Source: Streptomyces sp. RKAG293 | GTDB taxonomy: Bacteria > Actinomycetota > Actinomycetes > Streptomycetales > Streptomycetaceae | Direction of reading: 5' to 3' | NCBI RefSeq assembly: GCF_023701745.1 | Contig: NZ_JAJOZB010000001.1 | Location: 1,116,001-1,180,000, forward strand | Length of the DNA: 64,000 nucleotides | Position numbers and translations under genes: made by a program | The notes under the pieces: generated by a model | The model's database searches: none | Seen by the model: the letters and a program-made list of their open reading frames with translations, nothing else | Told to the model about the DNA's origin: nothing | Shown: positions 1 to 9,114 of the stretch, piece after piece | Layout of the letters: each line of letters begins with the position of its first letter | Numbering within the stretch: the stretch's first letter is position 1

Positions 1-348
1 GTCATCCTCGGCAGAGCGCAGGGTGTCCCGCTCACCACGGTCGCCTACGTCATGCCGATGATCCTGGCCATCAGCGCCGCGACCGCGGCCTCGATCGTGG
101 GCCACATCGTGATCGCCGCCGCCTGGCCCAAGGAGGCCGGCAGGACCGACCAGCGGGACAAGGAGATCCACCGGCTCGGTGAGTACATCGGCGGAATCGT
201 CCTGGGCATCGGCGTCGTGGTGCCGCTCGGCCTGGCGATGGCGGAGGTCGACTACTTCTGGATCGCCAACGCGATCTACCTGGCGTTCGTGCTGTCCGCG
301 CTCTGCGGAACCACGGTGAAGCTCGTCACCTACCGCCGGGGGTTCTAA
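1..348 (+). CDS. Small membrane protein, 5'-partial at the window edge
   Basis: The reading frame is open from the first base of the window, so the true start probably lies upstream; an internal ATG at 52 would give 98 residues. I see three hydrophobic stretches: one around MILAISAATAASIVG, one around IGGIVLGIGVVVPLG, and one near the C-terminus (WIANAIYLAFVLSALCG), with a charged loop of K, D, R and E between the first two. It ends with TAA two bases before the GTG of the XRE regulator, so the pair is almost certainly co-transcribed and translationally coupled. Small multi-pass proteins paired with a Cro/CI-type regulator are common in actinomycetes, and the membrane protein may modulate or be controlled by the regulator (inference). 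No enzymatic motif is visible and I do not assign a function. Confidence 0.65.
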   Translation, partial: VILGRAQGVPLTTVAYVMPMILAISAATAASIVGHIVIAAAWPKEAGRTDQRDKEIHRLGEYIGGIVLGIGVVVPLGLAMAEVDYFWIANAIYLAFVLSALCGTTVKLVTYRRGF

Positions 349-350
349 CC

Positions 351-596
351 GTGGGAAAGCCGACCAAGGTCACCAACGACATCCGGCGCCTGCGGTTCGT
401 GAACGCAGAGATGACCCAGGCGGACCTGGCGGACCGCATCGGTGTCACCCGGCAGACCGTCATCGCGATCGAGCAGGGCCGCTACTCGCCCTCCCTCGAA
501 ATGGCGTTCCAGATCGCACGGGCCTTCAGGGTGCCGCTCGGCGAGGTGTTCCAGTACCCGGACGACGCACCGGACGACGAAGGAGAGAGACCATGA
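351..596 (+). CDS. XRE/Cro-CI family helix-turn-helix regulator
   Basis: An 81-residue protein that is almost entirely one HTH_3 domain (about residues 9-65): RRLRFVNAEMTQADLADRIG, then VTRQTVIAIEQGRYSPSLE, then a helical tail ending GEVFQY. This is the compact YgzD-like form with no sensor domain. The start is GTG, two bases after the preceding stop. The stop codon overlaps the ATG of the downstream oxidoreductase (ATGA at 593-596), so the three genes form one coupled unit. The likely role is to regulate its own operon, in concert with the upstream membrane protein. No operator can be identified because the operon promoter lies outside the window. Confidence 0.88.
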   Translation: MGKPTKVTNDIRRLRFVNAEMTQADLADRIGVTRQTVIAIEQGRYSPSLEMAFQIARAFRVPLGEVFQYPDDAPDDEGERP

Positions 597-1564
597 AGGC
601 GGTCGTTCAGGACACCTATGGATCGGCCGATGTCCTGGAGGTCAGGGACATCGACCCGCCCGTCGTCGGTGACGAGGAGGTGCGGCTGCGCGTGCACGCC
701 GCGAGTGCCGGCATCGGGGACTGGCATGTCATGACCGGCAGGCCGTACCTGATCCGGCTCTTCGGCTTCGGACTGCGCAGGCCCAGGGCCCGCGTCCGCG
801 GCATCGACGTGGCGGGGACCGTCGAGGAGGTCGGCGGGAACGTGACCCGGTTCCGGCCGGGCGACGAGGTCTTCGGCACCTGCGACGGTTCCTTCGCCGA
901 GTACGCGTGCGCCCGGCAGGACCGCATCACGCCCAGACCGGCGAACCTCAGCGCGCAACAGGCTGCGGCCGTACCCGGCTCCGGCGTCGCCGCCCTGCAG
1001 GCCCTTCGCGACCAGGGGCAGGTCCAGGCCGGCCAGAAGGTCCTGGTCATCGGCGCCGGAGGGGGCGTGGGAACGTTCGCGGTACAGCTGGCGAAGGCGT
1101 TCGGGGCGCAGGTCACGGGTGTGTGCGGCACGTCCAAGGCCGACCTGGTCCGCGCCCTCGGAGCGGACGACGTCATCGACTACACACAGGACGACTGCAC
1201 GGACGGCACCCGGCACTACGACCTCATCCTCGACACCGCCGGCAACCGTCCACTGTCGCTGCTCCGGCGCGCCCTCACCCCCGAGGGGACGCTCGTCATC
1301 GTCGGGGCCGAGGGCGGCGGGCGATGGCTGCAGGGCTCGGACCGCCAGCTCCGGGCGATGCTGCTGTCCCCGTTCCTGCGCCATAAACTGCGCGGCCTCA
1401 TGTCCGTACAGCGCGAGAAGGACCTGCGGTACCTGGCGGAGCTCATCGAGGCCGGCGAACTCACCCCGGTCGTCGGCAGGACGTACCCGCTGAGCGGGGT
1501 CCCCGACGCCATGCGCTACCTGGCGGAGGGACACGCGCGCGGCAAGGTCGTCATCACCCTCTGA
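593..1564 (+). CDS. NAD(P)-dependent quinone oxidoreductase, zinc-independent MDR family
   Basis: A 323-residue medium-chain dehydrogenase/reductase. The GroES-like N-domain contains GIDVAGTVEEVGGNVTRF and PGDEVFG (about residues 65-90). The Rossmann domain contains VLVIGAGGGVGTFAVQLAK (about 150-170), the GxGxxG-type nucleotide-binding loop. The catalytic-zinc ligands of classical alcohol dehydrogenases are not evident, which points to the quinone oxidoreductase/zeta-crystallin branch that reduces quinones or enones with NADPH. The ATG overlaps the stop of the XRE regulator by four bases, so expression is coupled and the enzyme is probably the output of that regulator. The natural substrate cannot be read from sequence. 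Confidence 0.9.
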   Translation: MKAVVQDTYGSADVLEVRDIDPPVVGDEEVRLRVHAASAGIGDWHVMTGRPYLIRLFGFGLRRPRARVRGIDVAGTVEEVGGNVTRFRPGDEVFGTCDGSFAEYACARQDRITPRPANLSAQQAAAVPGSGVAALQALRDQGQVQAGQKVLVIGAGGGVGTFAVQLAKAFGAQVTGVCGTSKADLVRALGADDVIDYTQDDCTDGTRHYDLILDTAGNRPLSLLRRALTPEGTLVIVGAEGGGRWLQGSDRQLRAMLLSPFLRHKLRGLMSVQREKDLRYLAELIEAGELTPVVGRTYPLSGVPDAMRYLAEGHARGKVVITL

Positions 1565-1736
1565 ACCCTCTCAGCCGCGATCTCAAGTCCCAGGACACAC
1601 AAGGGCGTTCGGTCGTCCCGGACAGCACGGCCACCGCCCCGATCACGGCATGACGCAGGTCACATCAGGCCAAGAGGTTTGATACCGGCGAACCCGGGCA
1701 GCCGAGTGTTCAGAGGCCCCCCTTACCTCGCAGTCC

Positions 1737-1773
1737 CGGCCCGGCCAGCTCTCCCCCCCTGCTGACCGGGCCG
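1737..1773. terminator. Bidirectional hairpin terminator between convergent genes
   Basis: CGGCCCGG at 1737-1744 pairs with CCGGGCCG at 1766-1773; inside, CAGC pairs with GCTG across one mismatch, around a pyrimidine-rich loop. It lies between the convergent stops of the oxidoreductase (1564) and glgC (1816). There is no U-run, as is usual for Streptomyces terminators. The rest of 1565-1815 shows nothing else I can support. Confidence 0.5.
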
Positions 1774-1815
1774 AGCTGTGTCCGCAGCCCGCCCGGCCAG
1801 GGCCCGCGCGGCTCG

Positions 1816-3033
1816 TCAGGGCACCCGCTGGCCCTTGCCCAGGGCCACTATTCCGCCGGCGGAGACGGTGAAGTGCCGGGCGTCGTGTTCGGGGTTCACG
1901 CCGATGGTGGCTCCGGCGGGGACGACGACGTTCTTGTCGAGGATCGCGCGGCGGACGACGGCGCCGCGGCCGACCCGGACGCCCTCCAGCAGGACGGACT
2001 CCTGCACGACGGCGCCCTGCTCCACGATCACGCCCGGGGCCAGTACGGATCCGGTGACCTGGCCGCTGATGATGCAGCCCGTGCTGACCATCGACTCGCC
2101 GGCGATCCCGCCGGCGACGAACTTCGCCGGTGGCCGCTGGGCCTGGTTGGTGAAGATGGGCCACTGCCGGTTGTAGAGGTTGAAGACCGGTTGGATCGAT
2201 ATGAGGTCCATATGGGCTTCGTAGTAGGCGTCGAGTGTTCCCACGTCACGCCAGTAACCGTGGTCCCGGTCCGTCTCACCCGGCACTTCGTTGTCGTCGA
2301 AGTCGTAGACCTGCGCCTGGCCGCGCTCGGTGAGCAGCGGGAGGATGCTGCCGCCCATGTCGTGCACGGAGTTCTCGTCCTCGGCGTCGTGCTGGAGCGC
2401 GTCGATGAGGACCTTCGTGGAGAAGATGTAGTTGCCCATCGAGGCGAAGACCCGGTCCGGGTCGTCCGCGAGGCCGGGCGGGTCGGCGGGCTTCTCCAGG
2501 AAGCCGTCGATGCGTGAACTGCGGTCCGCCGTGGTGATGATGCCGAACGCGGACGCCTGCTCACGCGGCACGCGTATGCCGGCGACCGTCACGCCCGCGC
2601 CGGCGTCGATGTGCCGGTCGAGCATCTGCCGCGGGTCCATGCGGTAGACGTGGTCGGCGCCGAAGACCACGATGTAGTCGGGCTGCTCGTCGTGCACGAG
2701 GTTGAGCGACTGGTAGATGGCGTCGGCGCTGCCGAGGTACCAGCGGGGGCCGAGGCGCTGCTGCGCCGGGACGGGTGTGACGTAGTCGCCCAGCAGGCCG
2801 GTCATCCGCCAGGTGGTCGACACATGCCGGTCCAGGGAGTGCGATTTGTACTGCGTGAGCACGCAGATGCGGTGGATCCCGCCGTTCACCAGGTTCGACA
2901 GGACGAAGTCCACCAGCCGGTAGACCCCGCCGAATGGCACCGCGGGCTTGGCCCGGTCCGCGGTCAGCGGCATCAGCCGCTTGCCTTCGCCCCCTGCGAG
3001 GACGATGCCCAGCACGTTCGGTCGTCCGCTCAC
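1816..3033 (-). CDS. glgC: Glucose-1-phosphate adenylyltransferase
   Basis: A 405-residue ADP-glucose pyrophosphorylase that makes ADP-glucose from ATP and glucose-1-phosphate. The N-terminal signature [22 protein letters not shown] is the nucleotidyltransferase G-G-x-G-x-R-L loop with the following [14 protein letters not shown] carries the metal-binding Asp region, and MGNYIFST and [14 protein letters not shown] match GlgC blocks around the sugar phosphate. The C-terminal third is a left-handed beta-helix hexapeptide domain ([20 protein letters not shown] and following), where allosteric effectors act. It lies 39 bp downstream of the glycogen/maltosyl synthase on the same strand, so the two form a glgA-glgC operon. 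The length is normal for the family. Confidence 0.97.
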   Translation of the reverse strand: MSGRPNVLGIVLAGGEGKRLMPLTADRAKPAVPFGGVYRLVDFVLSNLVNGGIHRICVLTQYKSHSLDRHVSTTWRMTGLLGDYVTPVPAQQRLGPRWYLGSADAIYQSLNLVHDEQPDYIVVFGADHVYRMDPRQMLDRHIDAGAGVTVAGIRVPREQASAFGIITTADRSSRIDGFLEKPADPPGLADDPDRVFASMGNYIFSTKVLIDALQHDAEDENSVHDMGGSILPLLTERGQAQVYDFDDNEVPGETDRDHGYWRDVGTLDAYYEAHMDLISIQPVFNLYNRQWPIFTNQAQRPPAKFVAGGIAGESMVSTGCIISGQVTGSVLAPGVIVEQGAVVQESVLLEGVRVGRGAVVRRAILDKNVVVPAGATIGVNPEHDARHFTVSAGGIVALGKGQRVP

Positions 3034-3072
3034 CCTGACCCCCTTCGTCTCCGGCTGCCCGCTGGCAGCCGG

Positions 3073-4272
3073 TCACTCCAGTACCGACTCGTAGACCTCC
3101 ACGGTCCTGCGTGCCACCGCGTCCCAGCCGAATTCCGTCACGGCCCGCCGCCGCCCCGCCTCCCCCATCGCCCGCGCCCGGGCGCCGTCGCCGACGACCT
3201 CGTTGACGGCGGCCGCCAGCGCGGCCTGGAAGCCGCGCGGATCGGCCTCCTCGTACGGCACCAGCAGCCCCGTACGGCCGTGCTCGACCACCTCCGGGAT
3301 GCCGCCGACGGCAGAGGCGACCACCGCCGTACCGCAGGCCATGGCCTCCAGATTGACGATGCCGAGCGGTTCGTAGACCGACGGGCAGACGAACACCGCC
3401 GCGTGGGTGAGGAGTTGGACGACGTCGGGGCGGGGCAGCATCTGCGGGATCCACAGCACGCCGTCGCGCCGCTCCCGCAGCTCGGTGACCAGGGAGCGGA
3501 ACTCCGCGTCCAGCTCCGGGGTGTCGGGCGATCCCGCGCACAGCACGAGCTGGGTACCGGGGGCGAACGCACGCGCCGCGCGCACCAGGTGCGGTACGCC
3601 CTTCTGCCGGGTGATCCGGCCGACGAAGAGGACGAACGGCCGGGCCGGGTCGATACCGAGGCGCTCCAGGACGTCGACCCGCGGGTCGGGCCGGTACAGG
3701 GCGGTGTCGATGCCGTTGTGCACCACGTGGACCCGGTCGGGATCCACCCGCGGGTAGCAGGCGAGCACGTCGGCGCGCATGCCGTGGGACACCGCGATCA
3801 CCGCGTCCGCCGCCTCTGCGGCGGTGCGCTCGGCCCAGCTGGAGACCGCGTAGCCGCCGCCCAGTTGCTCCGCCTTCCAGGGGCGCAGCGGCTCCAGGGA
3901 GTGGGCGGTCATCACATGCGGGATGCCGTGGAGCAGTTTGGCGAGATGGCCCGCCATGTTGGCGTACCAGGTGTGCGAGTGGGCGAGGTCGATGTCCGTC
4001 ACGGCGGCCGCGATGGACAGGTCCACCGACAGCGTCCGGAGCGCGTTGTTGGCCCCGTCCAGTCCGGCGGCCGCCCGGTGCCGTACGAGGCCCGAGGCCT
4101 TGTCCGCGACGTCGTCCGGGCCGTCGTCACCGGAGCCGGGGTCGTCGACGCTCCAGCTGTGCACGGTGAGATCGACGAGACCGCGCAGTTCCCGTGCGAG
4201 GAACTCGGCGTGCACCCCGGCTCCGCCGTACACGTCCGGCGGATACTCGCGCGTTAACAGCCCGACCTTCAC
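3073..4272 (-). CDS. glgA: Actinobacterial glycogen synthase / maltose-1-phosphate synthase (GT4)
   Basis: A 399-residue GT4 glycosyltransferase of the actinobacterial GlgA type (the Corynebacterium/Mycobacterium form), with GT-B fold. The N-terminus MKVGLLTREYPPDVYGGAGV carries the glycine-rich loop. VLFVGRITRQKGVPHLVRA is the central phosphate-binding block, and SVYEPLGIVNLEAMACGTAVV is the GT4 E-x7-E nucleotide-sugar motif. Mycobacterial orthologues of this form (GlgM) transfer glucose from ADP-glucose to glucose-1-phosphate to make alpha-maltose-1-phosphate for the GlgE route, so the label glycogen synthase may be imprecise. It is the first gene of the two-gene operon with glgC and is divergent from pgm, which supplies glucose-1-phosphate. 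Sequence alone does not separate GlgA from GlgM activity. Confidence 0.93.
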   Translation of the reverse strand: MKVGLLTREYPPDVYGGAGVHAEFLARELRGLVDLTVHSWSVDDPGSGDDGPDDVADKASGLVRHRAAAGLDGANNALRTLSVDLSIAAAVTDIDLAHSHTWYANMAGHLAKLLHGIPHVMTAHSLEPLRPWKAEQLGGGYAVSSWAERTAAEAADAVIAVSHGMRADVLACYPRVDPDRVHVVHNGIDTALYRPDPRVDVLERLGIDPARPFVLFVGRITRQKGVPHLVRAARAFAPGTQLVLCAGSPDTPELDAEFRSLVTELRERRDGVLWIPQMLPRPDVVQLLTHAAVFVCPSVYEPLGIVNLEAMACGTAVVASAVGGIPEVVEHGRTGLLVPYEEADPRGFQAALAAAVNEVVGDGARARAMGEAGRRRAVTEFGWDAVARRTVEVYESVLE

Positions 4273-4614
4273 CGTGTCCCACCTCTCCGCTGATCACCCG
4301 GTGTCCTGGGCGTTGCCGTCCGGGGCCCGCTCCGCTCCGGCATCAGCGGGGCCGGCCCGGGATGCGGCGATCGGTGCAGGCCTCGTAGCCCTCTTCTGTA
4401 CCGGATCGTCAGGCGGCAAACGTCACGGGGTCCGCCGACAGGCGGCCGCGGGCGGCTTGTCCCGCGACACGGCAATGGTCCGGTGGCCGGTGGAGTGCGC
4501 CCTCTCGCGCCGGGCACGGAGAATGGGAACAATGCCGAACGACGCGGAACGCCTCCCACCACGGGCACGGGCCCACAGTGGCGGGGCGGACCCGCACCCG
4601 GAGGAGAGAGCCAG
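4273..4614. promoter_or_regulatory. Divergent intergenic region between glgA and pgm
   Basis: 342 bp without a gene between the glgA start (4272, minus strand) and the pgm start (4615, plus strand). It must hold the promoters of both the glgA-glgC operon and pgm. A strong Shine-Dalgarno (GGAGGAGAG) lies directly before the pgm ATG. I could not recognise a convincing -35/-10 pair or operator. Confidence 0.45.
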
Positions 4615-6270
<1,656 letters not shown>

Positions 6271-6367
6271 CGCGCACCCACCCACAGCAGCAGTGACGCG
6301 CACCCGTCCTGTGACCGGAGTCGACCACCGCCGGTACTCATCCACCGGCTGACGAAGGGAACCATCC

Positions 6368-7567
6368 TTGAGCGGCAGCGGACTGTCCGGGGAACGGCTC
6401 GACCGGATGCGCGACGTCATGTCCGGCTACGTCGAACGCGGTGACGTACCGGGGCTCGTGACGCTGGTGCACCGGCGCGGTGAGACACGGGTCGAGGCGC
6501 TCGGCACGATGGCCGCCGGTGGCACCGTCCCGATGGGCCGCGACGCGATCTTCCGGATCGCGTCGCTGACCAAGCCCGTCACCGCGGTGGCCGCGATGAT
6601 CCTGGTGGAGGAGTGCCGGCTGCGGCTGGACGAGCCGGTGGACCGGCTGCTGCCGGAACTCGCCGACCGCAGGGTGCTCCGGCGGCTCGAAGGGCCGCTC
6701 GACGACACCGTTCCGGCACGCCGGCCGATCACCCTCCGGGATCTGCTGACGTTCCGGCTGGGGATCGGAGCGGTGCTCGCTCCCCGGGGGACCCACCCGA
6801 TCCAGCGGGCGATGGACGAGGCCGGCCTCTCCCCCAGTCCGAACCCGCCGGCGATCGATCCCGACGAGTGGATGAAACGGCTCGGCGCACTGCCGCTGGT
6901 CCATCAGCCGGGCGAGCGCTGGATGTACCACACGGGTTCCGAAGTGCTGGGGGTGCTGATCGCACGCGCCGCCGGCCAGTCGTTCGCGTCCTTCCTCAGC
7001 GACCGGATCTTCGATCCGCTCGGCATGCGGGACAGCGCGTTCCAGGTGCCGCCGGAGAAGCTGGACCGGCTGCCGCCGAGTTACCGGGCCCGTCCCGCGA
7101 CCGGCGAACTCGTGCTCCAGGACGATCCCGCCGACAGCCGCTGGGGCCGTCCGGTGGCGTTCCCGTCGGGTGGTGGCGGGCTCGTCTCGACGGCCGACGA
7201 CTACCTGGCCTTCTGCCGGATGATGCTGGACCGGGGGCGGCACGGCGGCGGACGGGTGCTGTCCCGGCCCTCGGTCGAACTCATGACCAGCAACCATCTG
7301 GCAGCGGAGCAGCGGTCCGGAACCCGCAGCTTCCTCGGTCCCGACGAGGGCTGGGGTTTCGGTGTCTCCGTCTCCGTGCGGCGCTCCGATCTGGCGACGA
7401 CCCCGGGCCGGTTCGGGTGGAACGGCGGCACGGGCACCTCCGCCTACTCGGACCCGGGGGAAGACCTCGTCGGCATTCTGCTGACCCAGCGCCACATGGA
7501 CTCCACCACTTCTCCCGCGGTCTTCCAGGACTTCTGGACCTCGGCGTACCGGGCGATCGACGACTGA
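6368..7567 (+). CDS. Serine hydrolase, beta-lactamase/class C-like family
   Basis: A 399-residue protein of the beta-lactamase/D-Ala-D-Ala carboxypeptidase (PBP4*/EstB-like) fold. FRIASLTKPVTA carries the S-x-x-K nucleophile motif (SLTK), and WMYHTGSEVLGVLI carries the Y-x-x/S-type second motif (YHTGSEVLG). WNGGTGTSAY near the C-terminus plays the K/H-x-G role. There is no obvious signal peptide, so it may act in the cytoplasm as an esterase or peptidase rather than on peptidoglycan. The start is TTG with an upstream GAAGGGA. It lies about 100 bp after pgm on the same strand, but no functional link is evident. Substrate unknown. Confidence 0.88.
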   Translation: MSGSGLSGERLDRMRDVMSGYVERGDVPGLVTLVHRRGETRVEALGTMAAGGTVPMGRDAIFRIASLTKPVTAVAAMILVEECRLRLDEPVDRLLPELADRRVLRRLEGPLDDTVPARRPITLRDLLTFRLGIGAVLAPRGTHPIQRAMDEAGLSPSPNPPAIDPDEWMKRLGALPLVHQPGERWMYHTGSEVLGVLIARAAGQSFASFLSDRIFDPLGMRDSAFQVPPEKLDRLPPSYRARPATGELVLQDDPADSRWGRPVAFPSGGGGLVSTADDYLAFCRMMLDRGRHGGGRVLSRPSVELMTSNHLAAEQRSGTRSFLGPDEGWGFGVSVSVRRSDLATTPGRFGWNGGTGTSAYSDPGEDLVGILLTQRHMDSTTSPAVFQDFWTSAYRAIDD

Positions 7568-7570
7568 GCC

Positions 7571-7588
7571 GCGGGGTCGTCACCCCGC
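7571..7588. terminator. Short GC hairpin between convergent genes
   Basis: GCGGGGT (7571-7577), loop CGTC, then ACCCCGC (7582-7588). It begins three bases after the serine hydrolase stop and faces the convergent histone-like gene (stop 7648). A compact, stable hairpin consistent with a terminator. Confidence 0.55.
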
Positions 7589-7647
7589 AGCCGCGCCGGC
7601 CCTCCGCTTGCTCACTCAGTACCTGGCCGACGTGGGCAGCCGGGGAC

Positions 7648-8517
7648 CTACTGGGTGACGGGCTCGCTCTGCTGCGGGGCCTCGACGGCCGCGGTGACGG
7701 TGGTGCCGGCCGGGACGGACTCGTAGTAGACCGAACGGGACTGCTTGGAGCGCAGGGCCGCGGACTTGCGGACCAGGCCCTCGAGCGCGGTGCGCACGCT
7801 CATGATGGTGACGGAGCGCTCCGGCGTCGAGATGGCGGTGGCGACCTCCGCCGCCGAGGCCGGGCCGCCCTGCTTGACCAGGTAGTTCTCGACGACCTTC
7901 ACGAGCTTGTCCGCCTTGGGGGCGGCCGTCTTGGCGTCGGCCGCCTTCGGAGCGGCGGTCTTCGCGGTGGCGGTCTTCGCCGGCTTCGCGGTCGTGGACT
8001 TGGCCGTGGCGGCCTTCGTCGCTGCGGCCTTCGCCGGCTTCGCGGTGGCGGTCTTGGCCGGGGTGGCCTTCGCGGTCGCGGTCTTGGCGGGCGCCGCCTT
8101 GGTGGCGTGCGCGGCGTCGGCCACGGCGCTCTTCGCGTCGGTCTTGCGGCCGCGGCCGGCACGGCCCTGGGTCGGGACCGACTTGCGCGCGGTACGTCGC
8201 CTGGCGCCGGGCACCTTCGCCGACTTCGTGTGCGGCGCGACGTGCGCTTCCGGCTCGGTCTTCTGCGGTTCGCCCTGTTCGGAGGCGGAGTGCTGCTTCG
8301 TCGCGCCGACGGCGCTCTGCATGCTCAGCAGCATTTCACGGTCCTGGACGAGGACCTCCAGCTCCTTCTGGAGCACGTCGATCTGCGCGAGAACGCGGTC
8401 GCGGTCACCGTCGTTCTGCCGCAGATCGGCGGCGACGCGGGCTTCGTACTCGCCCTGCAGACTCTGGCTCTTGGACATGACGTCCGACATGGACACCACT
8501 CGCCTTTCGTTGCTCAC
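7648..8517 (-). CDS. Ala/Lys-rich histone-tail protein with coiled coil and winged-helix-like end
   Basis: Up to 289 residues; the start may instead be the internal Met at residue 10 or 14. Three parts are visible. Residues about 15-70 are a heptad-rich coiled coil (VLAQIDVLQKELEVLVQDRE). Residues about 95-210 are low-complexity Ala/Lys/Pro/Thr, with many AKTATAKPAK-type repeats resembling eukaryotic histone H1 tails and the tail of Streptomyces HupS. Residues about 212-270 (KLVKVVENYLVKQGGPASAA, then the SVTIMSVRTALEGLVRKS segment) look like a winged-helix DNA-binding domain. The likely role is nucleoid association or transcriptional regulation. The gene is monocistronic and convergent with the serine hydrolase. 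No named family is assigned with certainty. Confidence 0.8.
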   Translation of the reverse strand: MSNERRVVSMSDVMSKSQSLQGEYEARVAADLRQNDGDRDRVLAQIDVLQKELEVLVQDREMLLSMQSAVGATKQHSASEQGEPQKTEPEAHVAPHTKSAKVPGARRRTARKSVPTQGRAGRGRKTDAKSAVADAAHATKAAPAKTATAKATPAKTATAKPAKAAATKAATAKSTTAKPAKTATAKTAAPKAADAKTAAPKADKLVKVVENYLVKQGGPASAAEVATAISTPERSVTIMSVRTALEGLVRKSAALRSKQSRSVYYESVPAGTTVTAAVEAPQQSEPVTQ

Positions 8518-9114
8518 TTCGCGTCATTGATGACCGTGATGGTAGCCATCAACGTATGAGGGGATATTCGAAACGGACGCTCACATCACGTCCCCGTGGT
8601 CCGGGCCGGACCGAGCTGCGCCGACATCCGTATGAGTAAGACCATCCCAGTCAACGTCCGCGAAAGCCAACTCGGTTCCCCGGATCCCGTCCGGGAGGTT
8701 ACATCTTTCGGGCGCGGGAGGATAGGAGCAGCGTCCCCCGTTGACCTGGAAGTGTGGCGGCCCGGATGGCGAATTCCTTTCGCCCCGGCGGGAGTTGCCG
8801 CACTCGGCCGGGTACCGTCCGGCCGGTCCCGCGGCGCCCCGCGTTCGCGCCGCGCGGGAGAAACTCGGCGAACAGTTCGAGTTCGCTCCCGCTCTCCCCG
8901 CGGCGGATCCGCGCTTCCCGCACTTGCCTTCCCGGACCGTTGACGCCCTCTCCGGCGGGGCGCGATCCTGGAGTGACGCGAGTGAAAGGACACATCGTGT
9001 TCGAGCGTTTGCACAACTTATAGAGCGGCGAAAGGGCCGAGTGCCACGCCAATCGGGAGCGGAACACCCGGCCGCGGCAGGAGTTGTTCGGCCGGGACGG
9101 GCAAGAAGCCGCCT
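8518..9114. other. 597-bp intergenic region without a supported gene
   Basis: This lies between the divergent histone-like gene and the PAP2-kinase fusion. Open frames exist on both strands but lack Shine-Dalgarno sequences, domains and sensible composition. A possible promoter for the downstream operon is TTGACG at 8940-8945 and GATCCT at 8964-8969 with an 18-bp spacer. The TATGAGGGGATATTCG stretch near 8555-8570 is relatively AT-rich and may belong to the histone-like gene promoter. Confidence 0.35.

Noticed and set aside
8581..9100. Several overlapping open frames in the intergenic region before the PAP2-kinase fusion
   Set aside because: None has a Shine-Dalgarno, a domain or sensible composition; they overlap each other on both strands.
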